A stretch of 51,858 nt of DNA from contig JAHBVJ010000044.1 in the NCBI GenBank assembly GCA_019637615.1, positions 1 through 51,858 of the forward strand, given 5' to 3'. Below the pieces are notes generated by a model. That model was not told where the DNA came from, did no database searches, and saw only the letters and a program-made list of their open reading frames with translations. Source of the stretch: Anaerolineae bacterium (lineage in GTDB: Bacteria; Chloroflexota; Anaerolineae; Aggregatilineales; UBA2796). Shown in pieces: positions 26,530 through 34,448 of the stretch; the stretch's first letter is position 1; each line of letters begins with the position of its first letter. The position numbers and the translations under genes were made by a program.

Positions 26530-27141
26530 TTAGCGCGTCCAGCCATCCAGCAAGGTCGCTACGGCGCTGCGCATCAAAGCACGTCCGCTGTCTCGATCAA
26601 CGGAAAAGCGTTGTGCCATGGACAGCGCGACCAAACCATGCAAGGTGCTGTAAACGATCATGAACGCGTCCATATAATTCAAGGTGGTGATGCTGTTGGC
26701 CTTTCCCCACCTCACAAACGCGCTCAAGACGGTTTCCACCGTTTCGCGCAGTTCTGGCGGCTTGTTGGCTTTGGTCGTGCTGTTGATATGCCCGCCCGCC
26801 AGTCCGTGCATCACCTGATACAACTCAGGGTTCTCCATCGCGAAGTCCCAATACGCACCGCCCAGCGCGATCAACGCTTCGCGTGGATCGGCGTGCTCGG
26901 TTTGTGTATTGTGGATGCGTTCGGTCAACTCGCGGAACCCTTCTGCCAGCAAAGCCACCAAAAGCGCATCTTTATCCTCGAAATATTCGTATATCATTGG
27001 TGGGCTGTATTCGATCTTGTCCGCGATCTTTCGAATCGAGACGGCAGACCAGCCCTCAGCGGAAGCGATCTCACGTGCTGCGGTCAGAATCGCTTGTCGA
27101 AGTTCTTGTTTTTCTCGGTCGCGTCGCTCTTTGGTACCCAT
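26530..27141 (-). CDS. TetR-family transcriptional regulator
   Basis: The 203-residue protein has a typical N-terminal helix-turn-helix: ILTAAREIASAEGWSAVSIRKIADKIEYSPPMIYEYFEDKDALLVALLAEGF. The C-terminal part (WDFAMENPELYQVMHGL) resembles the WHG-type TetR ligand domain. Start 27141 (MGTKERRDREKQ) is chosen as the usual basic N-terminus; an in-frame ATG at 27168 is possible. It is divergent from the ABC exporter genes, and palindromes overlap the predicted start points on both sides. I infer that it represses itself, the reductase gene and the exporter. Confidence 0.9.
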   Translation of the reverse strand: MGTKERRDREKQELRQAILTAAREIASAEGWSAVSIRKIADKIEYSPPMIYEYFEDKDALLVALLAEGFRELTERIHNTQTEHADPREALIALGGAYWDFAMENPELYQVMHGLAGGHINSTTKANKPPELRETVETVLSAFVRWGKANSITTLNYMDAFMIVYSTLHGLVALSMAQRFSVDRDSGRALMRSAVATLLDGWTR

Positions 27142-27144
27142 ATC

Positions 27145-27155
27145 TATCACTGATA
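27145..27155. promoter_or_regulatory. tetO-like palindrome at the TetR gene start
   Basis: TATCA-C-TGATA is a perfect 11-bp dyad. On the minus strand, TATCAGTGATAGA equals the core of the classical tet operator. It covers the expected transcription start of the promoter at 27159-27187. Confidence 0.45.
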
Positions 27156-27158
27156 ACA

Positions 27159-27187
27159 AATTTAACACCGTTAGATATTGTTGTCAA
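27159..27187 (-). promoter_or_regulatory. promoter of the TetR/reductase operon
   Basis: On the minus strand, TTGACA (27182-27187), a 17-bp spacer and TAAATT (27159-27164) form a good sigma-70-type promoter. The predicted start lies about 10 nt before ATG 27141. Confidence 0.55.
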
Positions 27188-27239
27188 TCGAGTCTAGCAC
27201 ATTAGCGAAAGTGTTAACGCAATTCTGATGGACTGACCG

Positions 27240-27267
27240 TTGACATTTCAAATTATGAGACTAGACT
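27240..27267 (+). promoter_or_regulatory. promoter of the ABC exporter operon
   Basis: TTGACA (27240-27245), a 16-bp spacer and TAGACT (27262-27267) lie directly before the 28-bp palindrome, so the transcription start should fall inside the palindrome. Confidence 0.55.
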
Positions 27268-27295
27268 AAAAATAGTTCGACGTCGAACTATTTTT
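27268..27295. promoter_or_regulatory. 28-bp perfect palindrome, likely repressor operator
   Basis: The arms AAAAATAGTTCGAC and its exact complement meet without a loop. The element begins right after the -10 box of the exporter promoter, an ideal repressor position. As RNA it could also form a hairpin, but no gene ends nearby. Confidence 0.65.
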
Positions 27296-27371
27296 GGGGT
27301 TCAGTCACCGTCGCCTCGCCATCCGAGATAACCCGTACCGTGTTTCACTGATCAAGATCAGGAGGCTCATT

Positions 27372-29303
27372 TTGCAAGCGCAAGCTTCACAATCTCCCTA
27401 CGCGAATCGCCGTGGCGGTCAACGCCCTAAGGGCAAGGGTGGCCTCGGACGCGCCATCCGCTACTTGGGCAAGCAGCGTAACACCTTAGTCATTGCCTAT
27501 GGTGCCCTCATCATCGCGACGCTGGCGCAGCTCGCCGTGCCGCAGCTCACGCAAAATATGATCGACGCAGTCTTGAAGTCAACCATCGCCAATCAGGTGC
27601 TCAAACTGCCGGGGCTGGTGCAGCCGTTGGTGGCTGGTCGCACGGGCTACACCATTGATCAGTTGAAGGATTTTCAGACCAACGGCGAAAGCTGGCTGAT
27701 CACGGCGGCGCTCTTAATCGTGGCCTTCGCGGCGATGCGCGGCATCTTCTCATTCGTGCAGTCCTACATGGCGGAACAGACCTCGCAAGGCACGGCCTTC
27801 GACTTCCGCAACGAAATCTTCGCCAAGATTCAGCGCCTGTCGTTCAGCTACCATGACCGTAACCAGACTGGTCAGTTGATGATCCGCGCGACCGACGACG
27901 TGGAAAAAGTCCGTCTGTTCATCGCACAAGGCTTGGTGCTGACGGCGCAGGCTTTCCTGCTGCTCATCGTCACGCTGATCATCCTGTTTGCCACCAACTG
28001 GCAGTTGACGCTAGTGGTGCTGCCCATCCTGCCGATTGCGCTGGTGCTGTTCATGGTTTTCGGCGCGGTCAGCCAACCGCTGTTCATCCAGTTGCAAATT
28101 CGCCTGTCCAAGCTGAACACCATCCTGCAAGAAAATCTCGCGGGCATCAAAGTGGTCAAAGCCTTTGCGCGCGAAGATCATGAGCAGAAGCGCTTCAACA
28201 GTGCCGCTGTCGATCTGCTCAATCAGGGGTTGCGGGTATCCGCTACCTTCTCGTTCCTGTTCCCGCTCATCTTCCTGATGATGACGCTCGGTCAGGCCGT
28301 GCTGTTCTACGCGTCCGGCGATCAAATTCTGCGGGGCGCGGTCACGCTCGGTGAGTACCAGAAGTTCAGCCTGTACACGATCTATGTGTTCTTCCCGCTT
28401 GGTCAGCTCGGCTTCATCATCTCGTTGATGGCGCAAGCCTCGGCCTCGGCAGACCGCATCTTCGAAATTCTGGATACCAAGAACGAAGTCACGGACAAGC
28501 CCAACGCGGTCGAACTCAAGCAGATTCAAGGTCATGTCGAATTCAAGGACGTCACCTTTAAGTACTTCGAGTCGGGTGAACCTGTCCTGAGCCACGTTTC
28601 GTTCGAAGCGGTGCCGGGGCAAACCATCGCTCTGCTCGGCGCGACGGGCAGCGGCAAGACCACCATCATCAACCTGATCCCGCGCTTCTACGATGTCAGC
28701 GAAGGGCAGGTGTTGATCGACAGCAAAGACGTGCGCGACGTGACGATTGACAGTCTCCGTTCGCAAATCGGTATCGTGCTGCAAGAAACTAACCTGTTCA
28801 GCGGCACCATCCGCGACAATATCGCCTTCGGTCGTCCCGATGCGACGGACGAGGAAGTCTTCGCGGCGGCGAAAGCGGCGGCAGCGCACGACTTCATCAT
28901 GACCTTCCCACAGGGCTATGATACGCCTGTCGGGGAACGCGGCACCACGCTATCCGGCGGTCAGAAGCAACGTATCGCCATTGCCCGCGCGCTGATCCTC
29001 GATCCACGTTTGCTGATCCTCGATGACTCGACTAGCAGTGTGGACTTGATCACCGAATATCGCATTCAAAAGGCGTTGGACAACCTGATGAAAGGTCGCA
29101 CCAGCTTCGTGATTGCGCAACGCATCAGCACCGTGCTCAACGCTGACCAGATCATCGTGCTCGACAAGGGCAAGATCGTGGCGCGTGGCAAGCACGCCGA
29201 ACTGATGGAAACCAGTCCGATTTACGCCGAAATCTACACCTCGCAGCTCGTGGGCGATGTCGAAATTGACGAAGCTGCGGTTCCAACGACGGAGGGTAAG
29301 TAA
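27372..29303 (+). CDS. heterodimeric ABC exporter, subunit with degenerate ATPase site
   Basis: This half-transporter has about 643 residues from the TTG at 27372, which follows AGGAGG at six bases; an upstream frame start at 27294 has no such site. Six membrane helices precede the ATPase with GATGSGKTT, LSGGQKQRIAIARALI and LLILDDSTSSVD. The catalytic Glu after Walker B is replaced by Asp, and the H-loop is Gln (FVIAQRIST). This pattern is known from one subunit of TM287/288-like and BmrCD-like exporters. The partner gene follows after five bases. The substrate is unknown; drug or lipid export is typical. Confidence 0.92.
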   Translation: MQAQASQSPYANRRGGQRPKGKGGLGRAIRYLGKQRNTLVIAYGALIIATLAQLAVPQLTQNMIDAVLKSTIANQVLKLPGLVQPLVAGRTGYTIDQLKDFQTNGESWLITAALLIVAFAAMRGIFSFVQSYMAEQTSQGTAFDFRNEIFAKIQRLSFSYHDRNQTGQLMIRATDDVEKVRLFIAQGLVLTAQAFLLLIVTLIILFATNWQLTLVVLPILPIALVLFMVFGAVSQPLFIQLQIRLSKLNTILQENLAGIKVVKAFAREDHEQKRFNSAAVDLLNQGLRVSATFSFLFPLIFLMMTLGQAVLFYASGDQILRGAVTLGEYQKFSLYTIYVFFPLGQLGFIISLMAQASASADRIFEILDTKNEVTDKPNAVELKQIQGHVEFKDVTFKYFESGEPVLSHVSFEAVPGQTIALLGATGSGKTTIINLIPRFYDVSEGQVLIDSKDVRDVTIDSLRSQIGIVLQETNLFSGTIRDNIAFGRPDATDEEVFAAAKAAAAHDFIMTFPQGYDTPVGERGTTLSGGQKQRIAIARALILDPRLLILDDSTSSVDLITEYRIQKALDNLMKGRTSFVIAQRISTVLNADQIIVLDKGKIVARGKHAELMETSPIYAEIYTSQLVGDVEIDEAAVPTTEGK

Positions 29304-29308
29304 TCCTT

Positions 29309-31270
29309 ATGATGGGTGGACTCGACGGCGCACGCCGTCTGATGGAACGTGATGTTCTCAAGCCAACCAACGTCGGCGCGACAATGGCACGTTTCTGGCG
29401 ATATTTTCGTTCGAATAGCTTCGGGGTCATTCTCGCGCTCACCTTCATCGTCCTTAGCACATGGACGCAAGTAACTACGCCGGAAATTCTCGGCAACGCG
29501 GTTGACTGCTATCTGCAACCGCAGAGCTTCAACGAGCAAGGTCAACTCGTGACCAACCCGAATCCGGATTGCGACCCGAACAAACCGCTCGAAGACAAAG
29601 TCGGCGGCTTGGCGCGGGTTACCCTGACTCTCGTCGGACTGTATATCGGTGGCGCGGTTTTCAGCGGTCTGGCTTTCTACACGATGGCTGCGACAGGTCG
29701 CCGCGTATTGCTGCGGATGCGCAACGACATCTTCCGGCAGGTTAACCGTCTATCGATGGGTTACTACGCCGAAAACGAGGCGGGCGACATCATGAGCCGT
29801 ACCACCAGCGATATCGACAGCATTGAGCAAACGCTGAACTTTGCGCTGCTCAATGTGTTGAGTGGTGTGCTGCTCATCGGCTGGATCATCATCAAGATGC
29901 TGCAAGCCAATGTACCCTATGCGCTGCTTAGTCTGATCGTTGCGCCGTTCATGCTGGTAGCGACCCTGTACTTCTCCGGTCAGGCGCGCAAAGCCTTCCG
30001 CAAGAGCCGTCAGGAAATGGGCAACGTCAACGCTGGGTTGCAAGAAAGCATCTCCGGCGTGCGCGAGGTGCAAGCCTTCAACCGCGAAGATGAGAGCATC
30101 GAGCAGTTCCGCAAGGCCAACGCCGCCAACCGTGACGCCAACGTGCGCGCGGCTGCCTTCACCAGCGCTCTGAATCCGGTGCTGGAAGCGTTAGGCTACG
30201 TCTCGATTGCCATCGTGGTCATCGTTGGTGGTCTTTCGGTGCTGCGCAATGAACCGCTGCTCGGCACCTCGATCATCTCGCTCGGCACGATCTTCGCCTT
30301 CCTGCAATATACGCAGCGCTTCAACCAGCCGATCTCGCAAATTGCCGTGTTGTGGACGAATATTCAGAACGCGATTGCGGGCGGTGAGCGCATCTTCAAC
30401 TTCCTCGACGTCAATCCCGACATCGTGGACAAGCCGAACGCCAAGCCGATGCCGCAGATTCAGGGTCAGGTCGAGTTCCAGCATGTGGGCGCGGAGTACC
30501 AGAAGGGTCAACCCGTGCTCAAGGATGTGACCTTCGAGGCCAAGCCCGGTCAGATGATCGCCATCGTCGGCCCCACCGGCGCGGGCAAGACGACCATCAT
30601 CAACTTGCTCCCGCGTTTCTATGACGTGACCTCCGGCGCGGTCAAGATCGACGGCATCGACGTGCGCGACGTGACGGCAGTCAGCCTCCGCCAGCAGATC
30701 GGCCTCGTGCTGCAAGACTCATTCCTGTTCTCCGACACCGTGATGAACAACATTCGTTACGGTCGCTTGGACGCTACCGACGAGGAAGTCATTGCGGCGG
30801 CGAAGTTGGCCTCGGCGGATAGCTTCATCGAGCGTCTACCACAGGGCTATCAGACGATCTTGGGCGAACGTGGCAGCGGTCTCAGTCAGGGACAGCGGCA
30901 GTTGCTCTCGATTGCCCGCGCGGCGCTGAAGAACCCCCGCATCTTGATCCTTGACGAAGCCACCTCCAGCGTCGATACGCGCACGGAGAAACTGATCCAG
31001 AAAGCCTTCGAAACGCTGATGGAAGGCCGCACTAGCTTCGTCATCGCCCACCGCCTCAGCACCATCCGTCACGCGGATATGGTGATGATGCTCAAGGATG
31101 GCGAGGTGATCGAGCGCGGCACGCATAACGAACTGCTCGCCAAGCAGGGCGCGTACTACGACCTGTACATGAGCCAGTTCCGCTTTACCGAACCCGCCGA
31201 GGAAGGCACAACCGCTTCCGCCAACGGCAACGGCGCGAAGGTGATCACCTCACCATCCGCCGCTAACTAG
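29309..31270 (+). CDS. heterodimeric ABC exporter, subunit with intact ATPase residues
   Basis: The 653-residue partner has an N-terminal extension, six membrane helices, an external loop with conserved-looking cysteines (CYLQPQ, DCDPNK) and an ATPase with GPTGAGKTT, LSQGQRQLLSIARAAL, ILILDEATSSVD and H-loop FVIAHRLST. The catalytic Glu and His are present, while the signature is LSQGQ instead of LSGGQ. Together with the neighbour this gives one normal and one degenerate nucleotide site. A strong terminator follows. Confidence 0.92.
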   Translation: MMGGLDGARRLMERDVLKPTNVGATMARFWRYFRSNSFGVILALTFIVLSTWTQVTTPEILGNAVDCYLQPQSFNEQGQLVTNPNPDCDPNKPLEDKVGGLARVTLTLVGLYIGGAVFSGLAFYTMAATGRRVLLRMRNDIFRQVNRLSMGYYAENEAGDIMSRTTSDIDSIEQTLNFALLNVLSGVLLIGWIIIKMLQANVPYALLSLIVAPFMLVATLYFSGQARKAFRKSRQEMGNVNAGLQESISGVREVQAFNREDESIEQFRKANAANRDANVRAAAFTSALNPVLEALGYVSIAIVVIVGGLSVLRNEPLLGTSIISLGTIFAFLQYTQRFNQPISQIAVLWTNIQNAIAGGERIFNFLDVNPDIVDKPNAKPMPQIQGQVEFQHVGAEYQKGQPVLKDVTFEAKPGQMIAIVGPTGAGKTTIINLLPRFYDVTSGAVKIDGIDVRDVTAVSLRQQIGLVLQDSFLFSDTVMNNIRYGRLDATDEEVIAAAKLASADSFIERLPQGYQTILGERGSGLSQGQRQLLSIARAALKNPRILILDEATSSVDTRTEKLIQKAFETLMEGRTSFVIAHRLSTIRHADMVMMLKDGEVIERGTHNELLAKQGAYYDLYMSQFRFTEPAEEGTTASANGNGAKVITSPSAAN

Positions 31271-31290
31271 CAAATTTCATCTCCCCCATT

Positions 31291-31330
31291 CCCTCCCGAA
31301 TTGGTCATACGACCAGTGCGGGAGGGTTTT
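31291..31330 (+). terminator. terminator of the ABC exporter operon
   Basis: The arms CCCTCCCG (31291-31298) and CGGGAGGG (31319-31326) are followed by TTTT. The loop holds a second small stem, GGTC/GACC. Confidence 0.75.
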
Positions 31331-31382
31331 AGTTACACTTGTAGCTCAGTATCGGAAAGACAGACGATCCTTAAAAGCGAGA

Positions 31383-33437
31383 TTACGACTTCACGTCAGT
31401 AACACATCTAAAACCTATATCGTATGCCCCTTCATCCGGAGATCTGTCCATGCGATGTACTGAACGAGCAAAAAAGGGCAGATTAGCGAAACTCCCCCCT
31501 CGAATAACCTTATGGCTTCCGTTTGTCGGTCCCAGAGGGTTAATTGAGGCTGCGCCAACTTGCTGGTAGTAACTCTCGCCATACCAATCTGCGACCCATT
31601 CCGCAACGTTTCCGGCCATATTTAGAACGCCTTCAGGTGTTGCTCCATTCGTGAAAGCATTGACCTCAACTGGCCCCATTTTCTTCTGAGGGCGATCAGT
31701 CAGGGCTTTGGTTGGGTCCCATGTATTGCCCCAAGGATATATACGTCCTTCGACACCGCGTGCAGCGTATTCCCACTCTGCTTCAGTTGGCAAACGACGT
31801 CCCAACGCATGGCAATATGAATTCGCACCATACCACGTTACAAAAGTGATTGGGTAGTTACTGTACGAAGTATTTGCCATAACATATGTCGTGCCATCAA
31901 ACTTTATATAGCTGGACTGTTGTTCATCCAAAGTAAATATACACAGCATGCCATCACATCCAGTGCGGTGACTGTTAGGGCCAAGTGAATTCAAAAACGC
32001 AACATATTGTTTGGTAGAGACCTCGTAAATATCCATGTAAAATGAACTGATAGTCACTTCGTGTTGCGGTAACGAGTCTTGAGTATATTCAATTCGGCAG
32101 TCAGCTCCGGAGTCGCGCTCAAGGCACTCTTGGACAGCGCGTTGAGTCTCTTGTAGATCGGTTCCCATCTTGAACGTCCCGCTTGAGATTGAAACCAATT
32201 CAGTTCCTAGTCCAACCGGTGGGATAGGCGTTTTGGTTGGCATTGGTGTAGCGGTCGCTGTATGTGTGGGTGTAACCGTTGGTGTAAATGTTGTGGTGGG
32301 TGTAGCGGTAGATGTGGGAAGAATCTCTCCTCCTGCAAGATCGGTTTCGTACGCTCCAATATCACATGGGTTTTTCCGGACTACGCCACGTTGGTCAGTT
32401 ACAATCTTGGGATCACCATCACAATAACCTGCCTTAATTGCTGGACTTCCCCTGTATAGTGCCCTTGTTTTCGTTGTCCCACCGTAATCTCCAAGGGGCG
32501 CAAGCAACGGATCAGCATTTTGTATATCACTGGCAAACCATCCTTGCGTGTTTTGCGTATTCCCAAGCAAGTTGTTACCCAATGACAGCAGTTCAGCGTT
32601 AGAAGGGGCAAAATCGGGAAAGTTCGGAGCAGAATTTCCGGCAACAATGGTGCTGGAAAGACTCATGCGATTGGCTGATCCAAAACTAACATTCGCGACT
32701 CCACCACCCACAGTTGTTGCAGTATTCCCTGCGACGGTGCTGTTGAGCAGCGTTAATTCGGCCTGTTCATCTAGGGCCATCGCTCCTCCGGCGCTGGCGG
32801 TGTTTTCTGCGAAAGTACTATTGACTATAGTAAGTTTACTTGCCCCTGCACTGGTAATCGCGCCGCCCGAGGTTCGAGCCGTATTATTGAAAAAAGTACT
32901 TTCAATAATAGTTATATCGGATTGACTATAGATTGCACCACCGGATTGGTTCGCGTTATTGTTCGCAAATGAGCATCGTGCGATGGTCAACTGACCTCTA
33001 TTTATAATAGCCGCCCCATTAGAATGATTTGGGCTGTTCGCAACAGCGTTGATCATAGACAAGCCGGAAATCTCAACCGTACCACTTCTAACCTCTAATA
33101 TAGCGGTACGCGATTCACCATCAAGCGTTAAGACATTAGCACCAACCCCGATGATTTTGAGGTTCTTATCAATAACTAGAGGTGCTGCGAGAGCTATTGT
33201 TCCAACCAAATCGGGCTGAAAAGCGATTATGTCATTCGCCTTTGCCGTTGAGATTGCGCTCCGAAGTGTGCATCGTTCTGGGCAACCGCGAGGTTCGTCA
33301 ATTAGTGTATTTACTATGATATTAGGTTGAGGTGTATTTGTTTGCGCATTAACGTGTATGCCTTGGTTTACGATCGCTAATATAGGAAGAATAATCAATG
33401 TTAAGGCTAATAAAGGAACGCAGGTTCGGGGTTTCAT
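31383..33437 (-). CDS. secreted CSLREA/beta-helix protein with FGE-like domain
   Basis: The 684-residue protein has a signal peptide (residues 1-31). A CSLREA-type start follows (NIIVNTLIDEPRGCPERCTLRSAISTA), then right-handed beta-helix repeats with GGAIYSQSDITIIESTF-like units, a TPT-rich linker (about 370-400) and an FGE/sulfatase-modifying-factor-like domain (about 410-684) with MDIYEVSTKQYVAFL, RRLPTEAEWEYAARG, NMAGNVAEWVADWYGESYYQ and IRGGSF. It is likely a surface protein. The DNA is clearly more AT-rich than the ABC genes beside it, suggesting a different history. The FGE part resembles the kinase ectodomain at 7034-9364. Confidence 0.85.
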   Translation of the reverse strand: MKPRTCVPLLALTLIILPILAIVNQGIHVNAQTNTPQPNIIVNTLIDEPRGCPERCTLRSAISTAKANDIIAFQPDLVGTIALAAPLVIDKNLKIIGVGANVLTLDGESRTAILEVRSGTVEISGLSMINAVANSPNHSNGAAIINRGQLTIARCSFANNNANQSGGAIYSQSDITIIESTFFNNTARTSGGAITSAGASKLTIVNSTFAENTASAGGAMALDEQAELTLLNSTVAGNTATTVGGGVANVSFGSANRMSLSSTIVAGNSAPNFPDFAPSNAELLSLGNNLLGNTQNTQGWFASDIQNADPLLAPLGDYGGTTKTRALYRGSPAIKAGYCDGDPKIVTDQRGVVRKNPCDIGAYETDLAGGEILPTSTATPTTTFTPTVTPTHTATATPMPTKTPIPPVGLGTELVSISSGTFKMGTDLQETQRAVQECLERDSGADCRIEYTQDSLPQHEVTISSFYMDIYEVSTKQYVAFLNSLGPNSHRTGCDGMLCIFTLDEQQSSYIKFDGTTYVMANTSYSNYPITFVTWYGANSYCHALGRRLPTEAEWEYAARGVEGRIYPWGNTWDPTKALTDRPQKKMGPVEVNAFTNGATPEGVLNMAGNVAEWVADWYGESYYQQVGAASINPLGPTNGSHKVIRGGSFANLPFFARSVHRMDRSPDEGAYDIGFRCVTDVKS

Positions 33438-33561
33438 GGTGCTCTGCCTTTTACATTCTATGCACCTGCCTTATTTGAACACCGTCCTATATAGGATGCA
33501 AGCGTCCAAATCGTAGCATGTTGGAACATAAATCGGTGGAAATCTCGATGATGACCATTTC

Positions 33562-34362
33562 CTACTGTCCGAAATGCACCTCTAGCCAATTCACCGCGAA
33601 TTTACAGATGTCCTGTGCCTCGAACAGGTACGATGGCGCGTTGCCCACTATGCCGTGTCGCCCTCGGTTCAGCGACAAATACGCCTGCACAATCTCCTCA
33701 AAGGTGTAATCATCATGCGGATCGCCCGTATCGTAATCCTCCACCTCGATCCACACCTTCTTACCGTCGCGCAAGATCGGGCATGGATACCGCACCACGT
33801 TCTTGTGTCGCATTTTGGCGATATTCTCCGCATGATGCAGCAGCGTGATCTTGCCAAGCGGCGCGCCGAGCATCAGCACCTTGCCGTTCACTTCTACCAA
33901 CTTTGCCAGCGGCGATCCTGCCCCGTAGCCGTAATTCATCGGATGATCGCGTGTGATCCACGCCGCCTGTGTACCCACCGCCACCATTGAATTCTCTGGA
34001 TTCTCGCTCCGATGCACCTCAGGCCACGTGCGCAGTACTTCCGCCAGAATGCCGTTCCAGCGCGCCGCCCGCGCCAGTTTCGGATCAAACGCCGGATGCT
34101 CATCGTAATACACCTGCCGCACTTCCAGAGGGGTATCCTCCAGATACGGCAAATCTGCCCATCCGACGTACATCATCAGCGTCCCTGTCGGCGTCAGCGC
34201 GTCCAGCAGCGCTTGGATGATCACGTTCGGACCGCCCATCACCGCGCCCACCGCCTTATATGAGGCGTGCAACATCACGACATCTCCTGCTTGCACGCCC
34301 AACATTCTAAATCCTGCTATCAACTGACTGCGGGTGATCGGCACCGAGGGGTTATCCAGCAT
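33562..34362 (-). CDS. aminoglycoside N(3)-acetyltransferase-like protein, AAC(3) family
   Basis: The 266-residue protein matches the AAC(3) family, which uses acetyl-CoA to acetylate the 3-amino group of aminoglycosides. Recognisable blocks are LGVQAGDVVMLHASYKAVGAVMGGPNVIIQALLDALTPTGTLMMYVGW, RSENPENSMVAVGTQAAWIT, GAGSPLAKLVEVNGKVLMLGAPL, TLLHHAENIA and the C-terminal YLFEAQDICKFAVNWLEVHFG, close in form to AAC(3)-II/III enzymes. Start 34362 follows AAGGTGAG; the frame continues upstream to 34431. Activity on antibiotics is not proven; environmental homologues may have other substrates. Confidence 0.85.
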   Translation of the reverse strand: MLDNPSVPITRSQLIAGFRMLGVQAGDVVMLHASYKAVGAVMGGPNVIIQALLDALTPTGTLMMYVGWADLPYLEDTPLEVRQVYYDEHPAFDPKLARAARWNGILAEVLRTWPEVHRSENPENSMVAVGTQAAWITRDHPMNYGYGAGSPLAKLVEVNGKVLMLGAPLGKITLLHHAENIAKMRHKNVVRYPCPILRDGKKVWIEVEDYDTGDPHDDYTFEEIVQAYLSLNRGRHGIVGNAPSYLFEAQDICKFAVNWLEVHFGQ

Positions 34363-34448
34363 GAACTCACCTTCTGCCCTATCCATCGAAATCGGCTCAG
34401 AATCCTCCACAAAGGAAGGGATTCTGAGCACCGTTCGACTCCAGCGCG

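Noticed and set aside
28011..28889. 292-codon minus-strand frame opposite the ABC exporter
   Set aside because: It is the complement of a well-supported ABC transporter gene, with shadow-frame composition.
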